Position numbers and translations under genes: made by a program | Shown here: one piece after another, positions 1 to 10,581 of the stretch | How the letters are laid out: every line of letters begins with the position of its first letter | How positions within the stretch are numbered: the stretch's first letter is position 1 | Assembly (NCBI GenBank): GCA_030268105.1 | Contig: BSDZ01000119.1 | Location: 639,001 to 703,000 of the forward strand | DNA: 64,000 bases | Origin: Volvox africanus | Lineage: Eukaryota; Chlorophyta; Chlorophyceae; Chlamydomonadales; Volvocaceae | Reading direction: 5' to 3' | Notes under the pieces: model-generated | The model's input: only the letters and a program-made list of their open reading frames with translations | The model's database searches: none | What the model was told of the DNA's origin: nothing

Positions 1-1835
1 ACCGGGGAATTCGCGCCTAGCATCAAGCGCTATGGCACCCCGTCACCGTCACTCAAGCGTGTCCTGTTTGCAATAGCCCCATACTCTGTACATACCATCA
101 TGTTACATCAGCAGGGTGAAGGGAAGCTGTGCTACATAATTGGTACGTAAGCAAGGGGAACGCAAGGACGACAAACACTTCATAATACTCTCCGCAAATC
201 GAGCTGCAAACCTAAAAATAACTGTCGACGGCACAGACAGCGTGGTAATCCGTGTGGCACAGCAAGTTCTTCACCAATTACCATACACTTAATAATCACG
301 CACAGAGCAAAGGAGTCAAATAGTCAACTGCTAAGAAGGCACAATCAGGTATTGAAGTAAGACTGACACTGACGACTTGCCACATATATGAATCAACTAC
401 CCATCGAACGTCAGACCAAGGAAATAAATGTGATCTGGTACGCTGGCAACATCACAATCATAACCTTGATGGGCACGGCTTCAACATCAATGGGAGCGCA
501 TGATGTAGCACTAACCCTTCGTTCAACGCATGTCGCAACCTTAACTTACCACATCTTTTGTGGAAGGCAGCGGACAAAGTTATGTCAACGGCGGGTGTGG
601 ATCAAACAACATGCAGGCATGTCAAATTTAGTACGTTCTGTGATCCATTCGACAGCAGCCAGCAGGGCATCCCCATCTCTTAACAGATGGCATGTCATTA
701 GACCAAGCACCTCCTAATACCAATCACACTGAAAGTATTCACCTGGTAGCGGGCACGCAACCACTATACCCATTTTTTTAATTGTTTCCAATTATACAAC
801 CGGCTCAAAGAGGCCATTTGCTTAAACACACGCGCAAACAAGTCGTTTAAGGCGTGATTCAACTTTTACCAAATCATTTTTCCAAATCGCACATACAAAT
901 TGCTTCCATCATTACTAAAGATATACACATATATTTTTTATTTTAGGGTTTATTAGGATTTTTTAGGGTTTATATATTTATTTTTTTATTATATTTCAAG
1001 CTTTACACGTGTCAATTCTGTCCGACCCAACTCCAAACTCCAGAAACGCCACCCAGCCATTCATTCATCAGCGTCGAGATCATGTTGATCTGGATGGAGC
1101 AAGCAATAGAGTCCCCTGTATGCAGATTCTCTCCAAGCGCCAGGACAAAGGTGCTGGCCATGTGTTGTTGGTTGGTTGAGTGGCATGCATAGGTCTCTGA
1201 GACGGGCCCGGTGGTGGCGCTCCTGGCTAGCTTCAGGAACCAGGAAAGGGGGTAACACCACCCAGGATGATGAGGGCATCCAGAGAGTGGATAGGGATCC
1301 CTCCCCCATTCCCAGGTGGAGCGGAGAGGCAGGCCCCCAACAAACCTATAAACGTATTTCGACACATACACGAGTAATAATCCCCTTTCATCACAAACGT
1401 CTTCGACTCTGAAGTCACACAACGCTGCGAAAAGGATTACCATCTCCCACGAGAAGTAGTACCATCTCCCACGAGACTGCAAATCGCTGGATGGGCGAAC
1501 ACACACACATGCACGCACCTGCGCAGATGCTAGCACCGACGACGAGGCTGCACGCACCGACGCGGCGCACGGACCAACTTACATTATCTTCCGACAAACC
1601 TCTTACTTGGAATAAGGACTAAGCAATACTGAGCCGATTTTACGAGGGTTGAGTGCGAACGAAATGGTCAACACGAATGTCAGCCGTATTTCCCCAACCT
1701 GCATCCCGGCTTTGAAGGTCACGATCGAGTCTCAGCCAACCAATCCGTGCTGCTGCATAAGCCATGGCAGCGGAAAAAGATCTTTCCCTTTTCCGAAAGA
1801 AAAGGGCCCAGGCTGAACGCAACTTGATGTTTTAT
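1..1835. other. Non-coding stretch, downstream of the carbonic anhydrase gene
   Basis: I recognise no gene here. Several open frames exist (for example 388-717 plus and 1012-1557 minus) but none resembles a known family. A 20-21 bp direct repeat containing CCATCTCCCACGAGA occurs twice at about 1440-1481. A minus-strand TGTAA (plus TTACA, 1579-1583) lies about 250 bases beyond the stop of the alpha-carbonic anhydrase; TGTAA is the usual polyadenylation signal of volvocalean algae, so the 3' UTR may run to about 1560. Confidence 0.4.
941..972 (+). repeat. Degenerate telomere-type repeat
   Basis: TTTTAGGG occurs twice within about 30 bases in an AT-rich stretch, separated by a variant (TTTATTAGGATT). 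TTTTAGGG is the telomere unit of Chlamydomonas. Two copies are too few to be a telomere; this is at most an interstitial trace or a chance match. Confidence 0.3.
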
Positions 1836-4800
1836 CTAGGCGCGAGCCAACTTAACGGCCCTACCGTACGCCTGCTGCGAGGAGCGGTAATTGAAGCCAT
1901 ACGCAGCGACCGTGCATGTATCTGCAGGAAATATAACGCAGGGGCCACGCACAAAACCTGTGATAGGAAAAGATGCTGGAAATAACCAACGCACCCAAGG
2001 ACCACCAGTCCTTAACCACCAAATGTGCGAACCAAATATTGCCCAAACAAAGGAACCAATAGGCCCATCCACGCTATTCTTCACGATAACCAGTTTCGTC
2101 TGATGAATGCGTGCCTAGCTGTCTATGTCCTCGTCATGCATATCCCTGTAGCCTCTCCCGGCTGACTTTGTTTCAGACACTGCCCTGCTTCAATAATTAC
2201 CAAGTGGCATGCATGATTCGTGTATGGTTCGTTTCCTGCATTTTTGCCTTCAATTTTGCATCCACCCCGGCTGCCCGTCAGTTCGTCGCTACTGTTATTC
2301 TATTCACTTTCTGCGCCACTGCTCGCAGGGGAATACGGGGAGTAAATTAAATATCTACAGCTTAGCGATCTAAGCTGTTTCTTCGGCGTCAAAACCATTT
2401 TTGCATGACCCGTCCTGCTTAACGTCCGCCAGCACGACACATGGAAATTTCACCAATAACGAGTCTTATAGCTGACAAGTGCTGACGCACATTCATTCAG
2501 ATTAAATAAATATACCTTAATATCTCTATTTCTGCCTGAACCAACCCCCAGAGCCTCCCCTCCTCCCTAGCCCTAACAGGTAATAATAACTCACAGTCTT
2601 GGGGGTTGCCGACGGGCCCCTCATCCGCAAGCAGCATCCGGCGGTGATGATGATGTCTGTGGTGCCGATGTCCCGCAGTGCTGGTCGCGTTCTTGAAGGC
2701 GCAGTCTTTGAAACTGACAGCCGTCTTGTACTTTGTCCACTGCAACAGCGAACCAAAAAGCGAGGACAGGGCTGGAAGCAGGCAGGAGACATTTTCAAAC
2801 AACGCCGCACCAAGACGGATCGCTGAAGCAGTCTGGTGGGATTCGGATCGTCAGTACTCGAGCATCCGTCGGGCGGAAGCAGCGGGATGTAAAACTTGGG
2901 GATTAGAACATCTAAAATGGCCATTAGAGCATGAGGCCACGAGACGTAATAGTTATGTTATGCGTTCGCGAGACAGAGGACCGTTCACTTCTCCGCTCTG
3001 CTCTGCTCTGCTCTTCTCGGGGGACAGGCGGGTTTCCGTTGAAAAGGGCCGTGCCCCCATGCACTCTTTGGCTGGTGCCTTGGCTGGTCCCATCGCCAAG
3101 TCAGTTAAACAAGCCCTAGGCAGGCAGGGTATGCCGAGTCCGTGGGCGTGTTTCATTCCTAGCCGCAAGTAGGGTTTGCCCAAGTAGGCGATTTCAAAGC
3201 CACTCTGTAACCTCCTGCGGAAGCATGTGCTAGCCCCGGGTCGCCTCCTCCCATGGCCTTCAACAAATACACCCACGCCTCTATTGTAGGAGGTAACCTC
3301 ACTCACTCATTCACTCCACACATGGTCCGCGATCCGCCGCGACCAACGCCCGCCCCTACCGACCTGTGCGCGGCTGATTTTCTGGGGATGCACCATGACG
3401 TGCCACAGTAGCCCCTCCGTGCACGGCGGTGTGGTCAGGCTGCCCTCGTAGGCCATGTAGTCGCGGACGTTAATATGGGGCAGAAGTTCGCCCAAACGGA
3501 TTTCCGTACCCGCTGGCATGAAATTTATTTGCTGAGCGAGGACAAGAGAAAAGGTTAGATAACGTGCGGCCGAAGTGAATTATTATATTTATTCAAACAT
3601 CAGACCTTCGTAAGTAGATAGCTGAAGAAACCGAAATCCCATCTAAGCACATTTGAAATATATTTCATTTCTGTGAGCTCTTATGACGTGCATACGAGAA
3701 TGCTATCATAGACTGCTCATTTTCAGCTGCTAGAATCTGCTGCTGTTCATGGCACCGACCAAGCAAAAGAAACGAAAAACATTATCCGATCGGACACTCA
3801 TAATCGTTCCTGATCTTATATGAGGTTGCCCCTGAATGCTCACAGCACTAAAACGACAAAACCGCGCTCGCAGTTTAAACGATAATGCTATTTCATACTA
3901 ATAATATTACACCAAATAATGATTTGATATTGAATTTACAGTATTTTCAGGTGCGATACTGTCCCACTGCTCACCCCCTCGCGCATCGGCATGGCGGCCC
4001 AAATGGAGTCCAGCAGCGAGTTGTCTCCGACATCTGTCAGCTCAAAGAGAACACTCGTAACGGAGTAGCAGCCGCTGGTGCAGGCGGGCAAGTCCGTGAT
4101 CTTATGCACGATGTGGAGCTCCAGCGGATAGTGCTTGCCTGCCTCGCGGCAGGGTGGAAGAGGCGAGGAGCCAGTAGGAGGCAGATGGGTGACGGTAGGC
4201 GCGTGGCAGGGAGGGGAAAGCGACTATTTTCATTTTGACCCAGCACACGCATCCCCTGACTCATAGGTGACTTTGCGTGACTTACTAAACCCTGGTTGGC
4301 ATGCAGACATGAACAGCGCGTCAACCGGCGCTGCATGCGGGTTGCCTGCTTTGGAACAGCTAGGAAACGGCAGCAGTCGATCGGCGGCATCTAGGACGCC
4401 TTGTGGAGAAAGAAAACGGCACCCGGCGAGTCCCACTTCCTTTCCCTGGTACTTAATTCATCGATTAGGGTTTTATTCGTTAATACCCCCCCTTTTCTCG
4501 CTCCTCCCCTTTCTCACTCACCCATGATCAGGTGCTCAGATATGGTGTGGAAGTGGAACTGCGTGGGGGTCGCACGGACAGTGGTGGACTGCTCGCCTTG
4601 CTGCATGCCCAGGACGGCGGTGACTGAGGTGCTGTTGCTCTGACGCGCTGCCAGTGGAGAGCGGACGGAGAGGACAGTGAAAGTTGTAAGGGGTTACGGC
4701 CAAGCGTTGAGAGGTTTGAGCTTCAAAAAGGCACTCCAGGGGGAGTGTACGGAGCCTGTTAAGGTCGCATAAGGTGTCATCGTCATCAATCCGTTAATCT

Positions 4801-5819
4801 TTCGTTGCGAAGAAATCCTAGCTGGATGAGTAAGTGTGTACCAGGACATAACAGCACAGCTGTTGCTTGGCAAACAGACAGATCCACACACAGACCTGGG
4901 ACGACGATTTGAACATCAGCGGCATACGGTGATAGCCATTCGATCTGAATTGCGTGGCCGTTGTTGATAACCTCCACGTTGCTGCCGTTAGAGTGTATCG
5001 TTGGGTAATTCCAGCTTGTGCGGAGGTTTCTCGATAGTGTATCGCCATTGAGTTCTGCAGCCAAAGCCGATAAAAATTTTCAAAAGTTAAGATTTGAGCC
5101 TCAAAAAGAAAGCGGAGGCCATAGCGAAAGCGCAACAAAGGGGGTGCGTCACACCTGGTCACACTGAAAATTGACGCTTGGAATCATGAGTTGTATCATC
5201 AAAACAGGTTCCATTCATGAGCAAAAGTTATCCTCACCTAGCGATTGTGTTGCCGGTAAATTGATTGGGCTTTGCCGGATTCCGCTCGAGCAAGTCCACG
5301 GATTGCCGACGGCATCCACACCGATCCTGAAAACGCGAAAACATCACAGATGTCATATATGGAATGGCGAATTGTGCCGCACGTTATGGTGAACGCTGTT
5401 CCACAAGGACAGTGATACTTACCAATCATCCCCGTTCAAGCCATGGTCCCAGTGAGTCCCGCCGTGTGGAGGAGCCTGGAAAGGATAGAAGAAGAGAGAC
5501 TATGTGACACATTTTCAGCCTACCTTCAATCGATGCCAACAACACAAGCGCCAGTAGTCAGAACAAACGTGCCAACGCCGGACCATTATGTCTTCTGTGC
5601 AGCATAAGGTGTTCGGGATGCACAACATGTGGGCCTTGAATGAAACGGCTTAAGAATCGAGATTTTGCCTCTTTTCCTAGTAATGGCGTACTAGGACCCC
5701 CAGGAAATACGTACCAGTGAATCCGGGGAAGTCCCATACTTATAAATACAAGCCGAGACCAGACCAAAAATGTGCAATAACCCCCAGAATAGCAAAGTGA
5801 GCCTCTGGGTCAGCGTCAT
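1836..5819 (-). CDS. Periplasmic alpha-carbonic anhydrase, CAH1 type (9 exons)
   Basis: Secreted zinc enzyme interconverting CO2 and bicarbonate; in Chlamydomonas the CAH1 homologue works in the periplasm to feed carbon uptake at low CO2. Exons on minus: 5819-5715, 5475-5423, 5326-5238, 5054-4896, 4647-4522, 4138-3960, 3531-3364, 2739-2595, 1921-1836. All introns are GT-AG, and phases join to 370 codons including the stop (CAH1 is about 377 residues). Exon 1 encodes a signal peptide ending near LVSA before CIYKYGTSPDS. Visible motifs: GIRQSPINL, NNGHAIQ (proton-shuttle His), QFHFHTISEH (two zinc His and the Glu), ELHIVHK (third zinc His), SLTTPPC (Thr gate). Exon 8 carries a His-rich stretch (GHRHHRHHHHRR) at the place where CAH1 has its His-rich linker, which is cut into two subunits. 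A small extra exon between 1922 and 2594 is possible. Confidence 0.93.
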
Positions 5820-7500
5820 TGCGGCGGCAGTTGTCCTTCTATGAACACGGCTCAAGTAGCTGTTTCGAGCTCCGTCCCTATATAATATATACAAACGAAA
5901 AGCATGTATACAGAGGAATGAACTATTCGCAGATATATGAACCTTAGGCAGGGTATGCCGTGAATATATCATGTGGGCCTTGCACCCGAAAGGCCCAAGT
6001 AGTTGCACAGGCGCTTCAGGTGAAAACATTCTTAATTTATTATATGACAAAATTGAGACGAGAAGGTACTTGCCCTGACGATAGAGGACAGCCAGTCTGA
6101 CATACAGGTACGTTTAATGTAATGGAACAGTTGCACTTTACGATATGACCCAAATATGCAATGATGCTCAGCGCATGTGGGTTTAGCCAATAAATCTAAT
6201 TCCTAATATTACTGTGCTTCTCATTCCTACTGAATTCGTGAATGCAGTGTTTTAGGAAATGACACACGAGAATCCTTGCGATGACCGCAACGTATTACAC
6301 AAGAAATGAACTGAAGAATAATGAAATACATACGTCTTGGAAACTCGGATGTCTTATATCACCTTAATTACGTAATAATACTTACATGCAACATACATGC
6401 AACTTACATGCAACTACTTGTGACTTACAATTGCCAGGCAATAAGTTGCATCAGTTCAATCAAGGTACGAGGGAACACATTTAGTAAATTATTCTATCCT
6501 ACCAAAATCAAATCGCAGGAATCGGACGGTTAAGCGCAAATAACAAGTTGGTTTCATTATTATATTCAATATTTCTGTTCAATCCAATATTTATTAAATC
6601 ATCTGAGGCGCATCTCAGATGGACCGGTCGGTACGTTTTGTAGCAGCCCGTCCGTAGATTGTACAACGCACAGGACCGGCAGGAGTTTTGGCCAACGGCT
6701 AAAGATGATTAACATATTAGATGTGAAACGGCGTGTCTATCAACTGCTAACCAAGTCAGCCCGAAGTGCTGCGTCCATGACAAGCAAGCGCGATGGCTCA
6801 TCAGCGTGGATGGCTCACACAGGTTGCTTGATACCCCCTTCTGAGGACTGTTCATTGTGGCTGTCCTTGCCGACGCGTCCCATCATTGTTGAATTATCGC
6901 CCTGGTTGCGCTCTAAGCGTGTACGGAATTTCGGCAGAAACTTATTTAAGTTCCTTCCTTTCCCTAGCCACCACCACCGACTAGTGGGGAATGGTCGCTA
7001 CCAGTTGATAGGAATGAAGGTCAGGACATAGATACCCTACATGTGCTCAGTACGGCAAGCAAAACGAGCTGCAATCTCTAATAGTAATATTATATAACAC
7101 GTCAGGCTTTCGTAAGCGATGTTCTTTGGGAAACGTGAGGTAACGCGACCCGTTACATAGCACGTGACCAGTGTTGTTTTCGATTTTGGGAGTCTGACTT
7201 TGGGTAGAGGTCAAGTAACGAGAAGGTTTTTTCGGTTACTGTAGTACTGTTAATCTGCCGAAAGATAACTGACCTCGAATTTCTAAGATGTTGGCAAACT
7301 AGTTCCTGGACAACAGCTCCTTAAGAATTTCTATAAAGAATTATCTGCAATTTTAGCTATAGTCCAATAGAAGTTATAGGCCCAGAAGAAATACAGCGTA
7401 GCGAGATTAGTCTTTGGAATGCTCCATAATATCTCTCTCTTAAATGGTAGTTGTTTCCTTAACATCTTATATTAATATTACTAAAAAGAGATAAGAATCA
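5820..7500. other. Intergenic, carbonic anhydrase promoter side
   Basis: AT-rich sequence upstream of the carbonic anhydrase start. The promoter must lie just above 5819, but I cannot point to a TATA box or low-CO2 element with confidence. A plus ORF at 6705-7031 resembles nothing I know. No RNA gene seen. Confidence 0.35.
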
Positions 7501-8222
7501 TTGAATAAGCTTCGCATCATGACTGTCCACGGCTCAAAAGGTCTGCAAGCTCCGATTGTTATGTTATGCGATACTACCAAACTTTCAACCCTGAGCGATA
7601 GATTCATCTGGGATGAAAATTTTGGTGATATTCGGTCAGACTTCCTCTACCTTCCTAACGATAAGTATTCTTGGTGGGATCTAAGTCCTGCCTGTTTAGG
7701 CTGTTTCTGTCATGGCGTAAGACTGGCGTTTGGTCTTCTGACGCTGAGCTAGCAATCTCTTGCCTAATCAGTGCGCACGATGATCTAAGCTGAGGGTACG
7801 ACACTTAAGTCTTTGACTATATATTTAGCGAGGTTCTCATACCTCATCAGCTGTTTGTAACAACTATTGCTCGCCTGGACTTTGGAGTGTCTTTGTGGCT
7901 TGAGGCATAGTGGTAGCTCGCTTGTCCAGCGTTGTGCTGAACTGGACCTTTCGCAACTGTTGCGACGACAAGCTCACAACAAAAATGATCAGTTACTATC
8001 GGCAAACCCTCATCTTTCCAGCATTTTATGAAGCAATTAAAGCAAAAGAACAGCAGAAAGCTTATCAAGAATATTTTAGGTTGTTATATGCCGGGATGAC
8101 CCGAGCAGAGGATCATCTAGTAATTTGTGGTTATAAAATGTAACAGCGAAATTTCCGAAAATTGCTGGTATGAAAATCTCTCCAGGAAAATGGCTCTTTA
8201 GACACCTCAAAATGAAATTATT
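7501..8222 (+). pseudogene. addA: Relic of a Rickettsiales-like AddA (UvrD-type) helicase
   Basis: Two pieces of a bacterial double-strand-break repair helicase are readable. At 7501-7672 the frame gives LRIMTVHGSKGLQAPIVML, the helicase motif V region typical of alphaproteobacterial AddA, followed by an AT-rich Asp/Asn/Lys-rich stretch. At about 8023-8142 it gives KAYQEYFRLLYAGMTRAEDH, motif VI, then a frameshift into SEISENCWYENL and a stop. Between them about 350 bases do not continue the protein and look like an insertion. No N-terminal helicase part or nuclease domain is present. Lysine/isoleucine-rich composition differs from the neighbouring algal genes. Inference: DNA transferred from a rickettsial endosymbiont, now decayed. 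Confidence 0.72.
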
Positions 8223-8472
8223 GATTTAATCGGTCCACCAACTTTTTGACAGTGGGCTTGACCATGCTTGAACAGGATCTGTTCTATAGGTAATACACCT
8301 GTCTGTATTCTCTAAACCAGGCAAGCTCATCAACCCAGACGAAGACAGAAAGTCTCGATACCAGTGTGACAGTGGGCTTCGCCTCGCTGGTTGGCGGAGC
8401 TACATGGGCGAGCTCCGAGTAACTGTGCCGTAGGGCACGTGGTTCTAGGGTGACTCCTCGTTAGTATACATT

Positions 8473-8680
8473 ATAGTAGGTTATTTACAATGGAAGAGGA
8501 AGTGACTGTCTAAGCTATTCGGGCAGCATAAATAGCGCTGCCGGGCTCGTATGGGCCTTACATCTATTCAAAATGGCGCGCACTCTCAACCGACAGCGTT
8601 GTACGAGCGCTCGCATGCAAGTAGTTCCGTGCGACTTGTTCGAGTTCTACGCATTAAATATATTGTAAATAATCTACTAT
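8473..8680. mobile_element. MITE-like element with 18 bp terminal inverted repeats
   Basis: 8473-8490 (ATAGTAGGTTATTTACAA) and 8663-8680 (TTGTAAATAATCTACTAT) are reverse complements at 17 of 18 positions and enclose a 208 bp unit with no coding capacity. The immediate flanks are AT-rich, so the target duplication (perhaps TT or TA) is ambiguous. It lies between the two bacterial-like relics. The superfamily is not determinable from one copy. Confidence 0.6.
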
Positions 8681-8788
8681 TTTGTAATTATATTATTTGT
8701 GACTAAATGCCATAGTCCGACAACTCAGTTTCGCTCGTTCTGCCGCTTCTGCGCCATTCACGCTGTTCCACACTTATATTCCTACAAG

Positions 8789-8920
8789 TTAAAACAAGAC
8801 GCATTTACAGAAGGAATGGCCAAAGGGAAAGCTGAAGGAGAAGCTAAAGCAATAGCCAAATAATTTAAGCTCAGTGAATCCGTTACAAACTTACAACGCC
8901 GAAAAAGGCCAGGGGGCCTT
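8789..8920 (+). pseudogene. C-terminal fragment of a Rpn-type nuclease/transposase
   Basis: 8789-8860 reads DAFTEGMAKGKAEGEAKAIA followed by a stop at 8861; in the same frame after it FKLSESVTNLQ continues. This Glu-Gly-Lys repeat before a short helical tail is the usual C-terminus of Rpn-family (PD-(D/E)XK, recombination-promoting nuclease/putative transposase) proteins, abundant in Rickettsiales. The N-terminal nuclease domain is missing, interrupted or replaced upstream by the MITE-like element. Being next to the AddA relic supports a common bacterial source. Low-complexity sequence limits certainty. Confidence 0.45.
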
Positions 8921-9591
8921 TTGCACCCCCTACGAGCATCAAAACCAATAAATACCACATTGCCTCAGCTCTTAGGAGGTTCGCTTTGTAACACAGGGTG
9001 CAATAGCGCATGATGCCGGGGTTCAAATTCCCCATTACAATCCTCCCCACCCTGCAGTGAACGTCCTCGGCCGTCCCTGGTACCCCGTAGGGCAGCTTGC
9101 ACCTTGCACCCGATGGATGGGGTTCTTTTGTTTTCCCGGCACCACCGTCCACTTTTTCACTTTCCGGCGGGTCGTAAGCCTGACGCAGCACCAGCCCGGA
9201 TATCCACCATAGGGCAGACAGATCAAAACCTTAAACTTTAACGTACGTACGGCTTTATTATCGTAAAGTATGAAAACTACCGTTCTCTCAGAAGAGAAGT
9301 CTGTGCTTACCGCTGTCAGCGGACGGTATAACATAAAACATGGTATAAAGTCGGCTACATAAATTTACGGGCCCACTTTTCCTAGGTTATGTGGAGAAAT
9401 AATGTGGTCTAGCATGCAAAATCACTAAGGAAGGGAAAACGTTCATGTAGGTATAATAAATATATAATACCAACAGATAAGGTTAAAAAGTCAGGACAGT
9501 CTACGTACTAGTGCTGGCAGGTAAAGGTCGCATGAAACCCTTAACCATAACGAAATAAGGTGTAGCAGCCATACACGTACGAATCTGACGG
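8921..9591. other. Intergenic, no gene recognised
   Basis: Open frames at 8883-9334 on minus have no recognisable motif. A tRNA-like TPsiC arm appears near 9018-9035 but the rest of the cloverleaf does not form. Confidence 0.35.
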
Positions 9592-9683
9592 TCACGTCTT
9601 GATACCATTGTAGTACTTGAGACCGCAAAGGCCTCTCGAGATGCTGACAGGGTGCACGCATAGACATAGCGCTGCTGCATGTA
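9592..9683 (-). mobile_element. Older gypsy relic, downstream part (split by the nest)
   Basis: If the nest 9684-34401 with one copy of GCGGA is removed, minus-strand integrase-like coding sequence at 34402-34560 runs on into this piece in a frame giving AIRYMQQRYVYACTLSASRE, a plausible continuation of a Ty3/gypsy integrase zinc-finger region. The outer element therefore inserted into an already present gypsy copy. The other half is at 34402-35342. Confidence 0.45.
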
Positions 9684-9688
9684 GCGGA
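9684..9688. repeat. Target-site duplication GCGGA, left copy
   Basis: Five bases immediately before the family-A 3' LTR; identical to 34397-34401 immediately after the 5' LTR at the other end of the nest. Confidence 0.8.
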
Positions 9689-10522
9689 GGTTGTACCTCT
9701 CCTTCGTGTTTGCTCATAAGTATCTGCGCGTCTGAAGGCTTTCGACACCGATGCGCGAGCACTTGCAAGTACAGCAAGGCAAGCGCGAGCAAACAAAGAC
9801 AGCGGAAGACTTCAAGACAAGAAGAGATATAACTTACAGTCTTACAGATTGAAGCGATGCAATGGATGTAATCGCCGTCAGCGCCGGAAGCAAACAATCA
9901 TCACGCGGCGGTGATAAGCGAAGTTCAGGCTTAGCTCGGGCTAAGTAGAATAGTGATTAGCAATAATAGTGTAGAACACACTAGTGTTCTCCGGTATCGA
10001 ATGTCTTGTCTCACTTAGCCGTCCTCGCATCTGTTATGCTCGCAGCATCGCGATGTCGTACGGTTCACACTAGGAGGCCGATCCTAAGTGTGACAACCCT
10101 ACTGCGTATAGGCGATGTCTACATATAACAACGTATAAGCCTTTCCGGCATTCGCATGATGCAAGGGTCCGAATATCGATATTCGGTTGCAAGGCATGCA
10201 TCGCAACGAGTGCGGCGCTCTCAACGTGTGCTGTAATGAAGTAATATTATATCAAATAATATTACTTATCGTTTCGTAGCACGAGCATAATGCGCACTTC
10301 AATGATTCGGGATTTCATGCATGCTAGGGGGATTTGCCATGATGCGATGTCGTGATGGATAATGGTGACATGCCAAATGCATATATAAAAATATACGAAT
10401 ACATTTATATCATGCAAGTTCATTCATATGCATTGATCGTTCATGCGTTCATCAAAATAGCACTTCGCCTCGTAGCGTCGCATCGACCTACGCATCGGCG
10501 GGAAACGAACCGTGGCACAACA
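9689..10522 (-). repeat. Family-A 3' LTR of the outer element (A1)
   Basis: 834 bp, nearly identical to 33563-34396 and, inverted, to 11790-12623. Termini are TGTTGT...ACAACA in the other copies; here the outermost base is G instead of T. It follows the polypurine tract at 10523-10540 in element orientation. It contains the palindrome CCGAATATCGATATTCGG (10169-10186) and an AT-rich imperfect palindrome around 10236-10268. Confidence 0.88.
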
Positions 10523-10540
10523 ATCATCCCCCCTCCCGTA
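10523..10540 (-). other. Polypurine tract of A1
   Basis: On minus a G-rich purine run (GGGAGGGGGGATGAT) ends next to the 3' LTR, the usual plus-strand priming site of LTR retrotransposons. The same tract precedes the family-B 3' LTR at 24092-24106. Confidence 0.7.
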
Positions 10541-10581
10541 TGCAGCGTCCTCGCTGCTTCATACAGCATCGACTGCAGGGG

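Noticed and set aside
1012..1557. 181-codon open frame on minus
   Set aside because: No domain, no splice context and unusual composition; it lies in the 3' flank of the carbonic anhydrase gene.
7501..8920. A functional bacterial operon or contaminant contig
   Set aside because: Both bacterial-like reading frames are truncated and interrupted, and they are followed by eukaryotic retrotransposon DNA.
8968..9040. tRNA-like segment with GGGGTTCAAATTCCCC
   Set aside because: Acceptor halves pair with a bulge, no D-arm or proper anticodon arm forms, and the T-loop would have eight bases. At best a degenerate tRNA or SINE trace.
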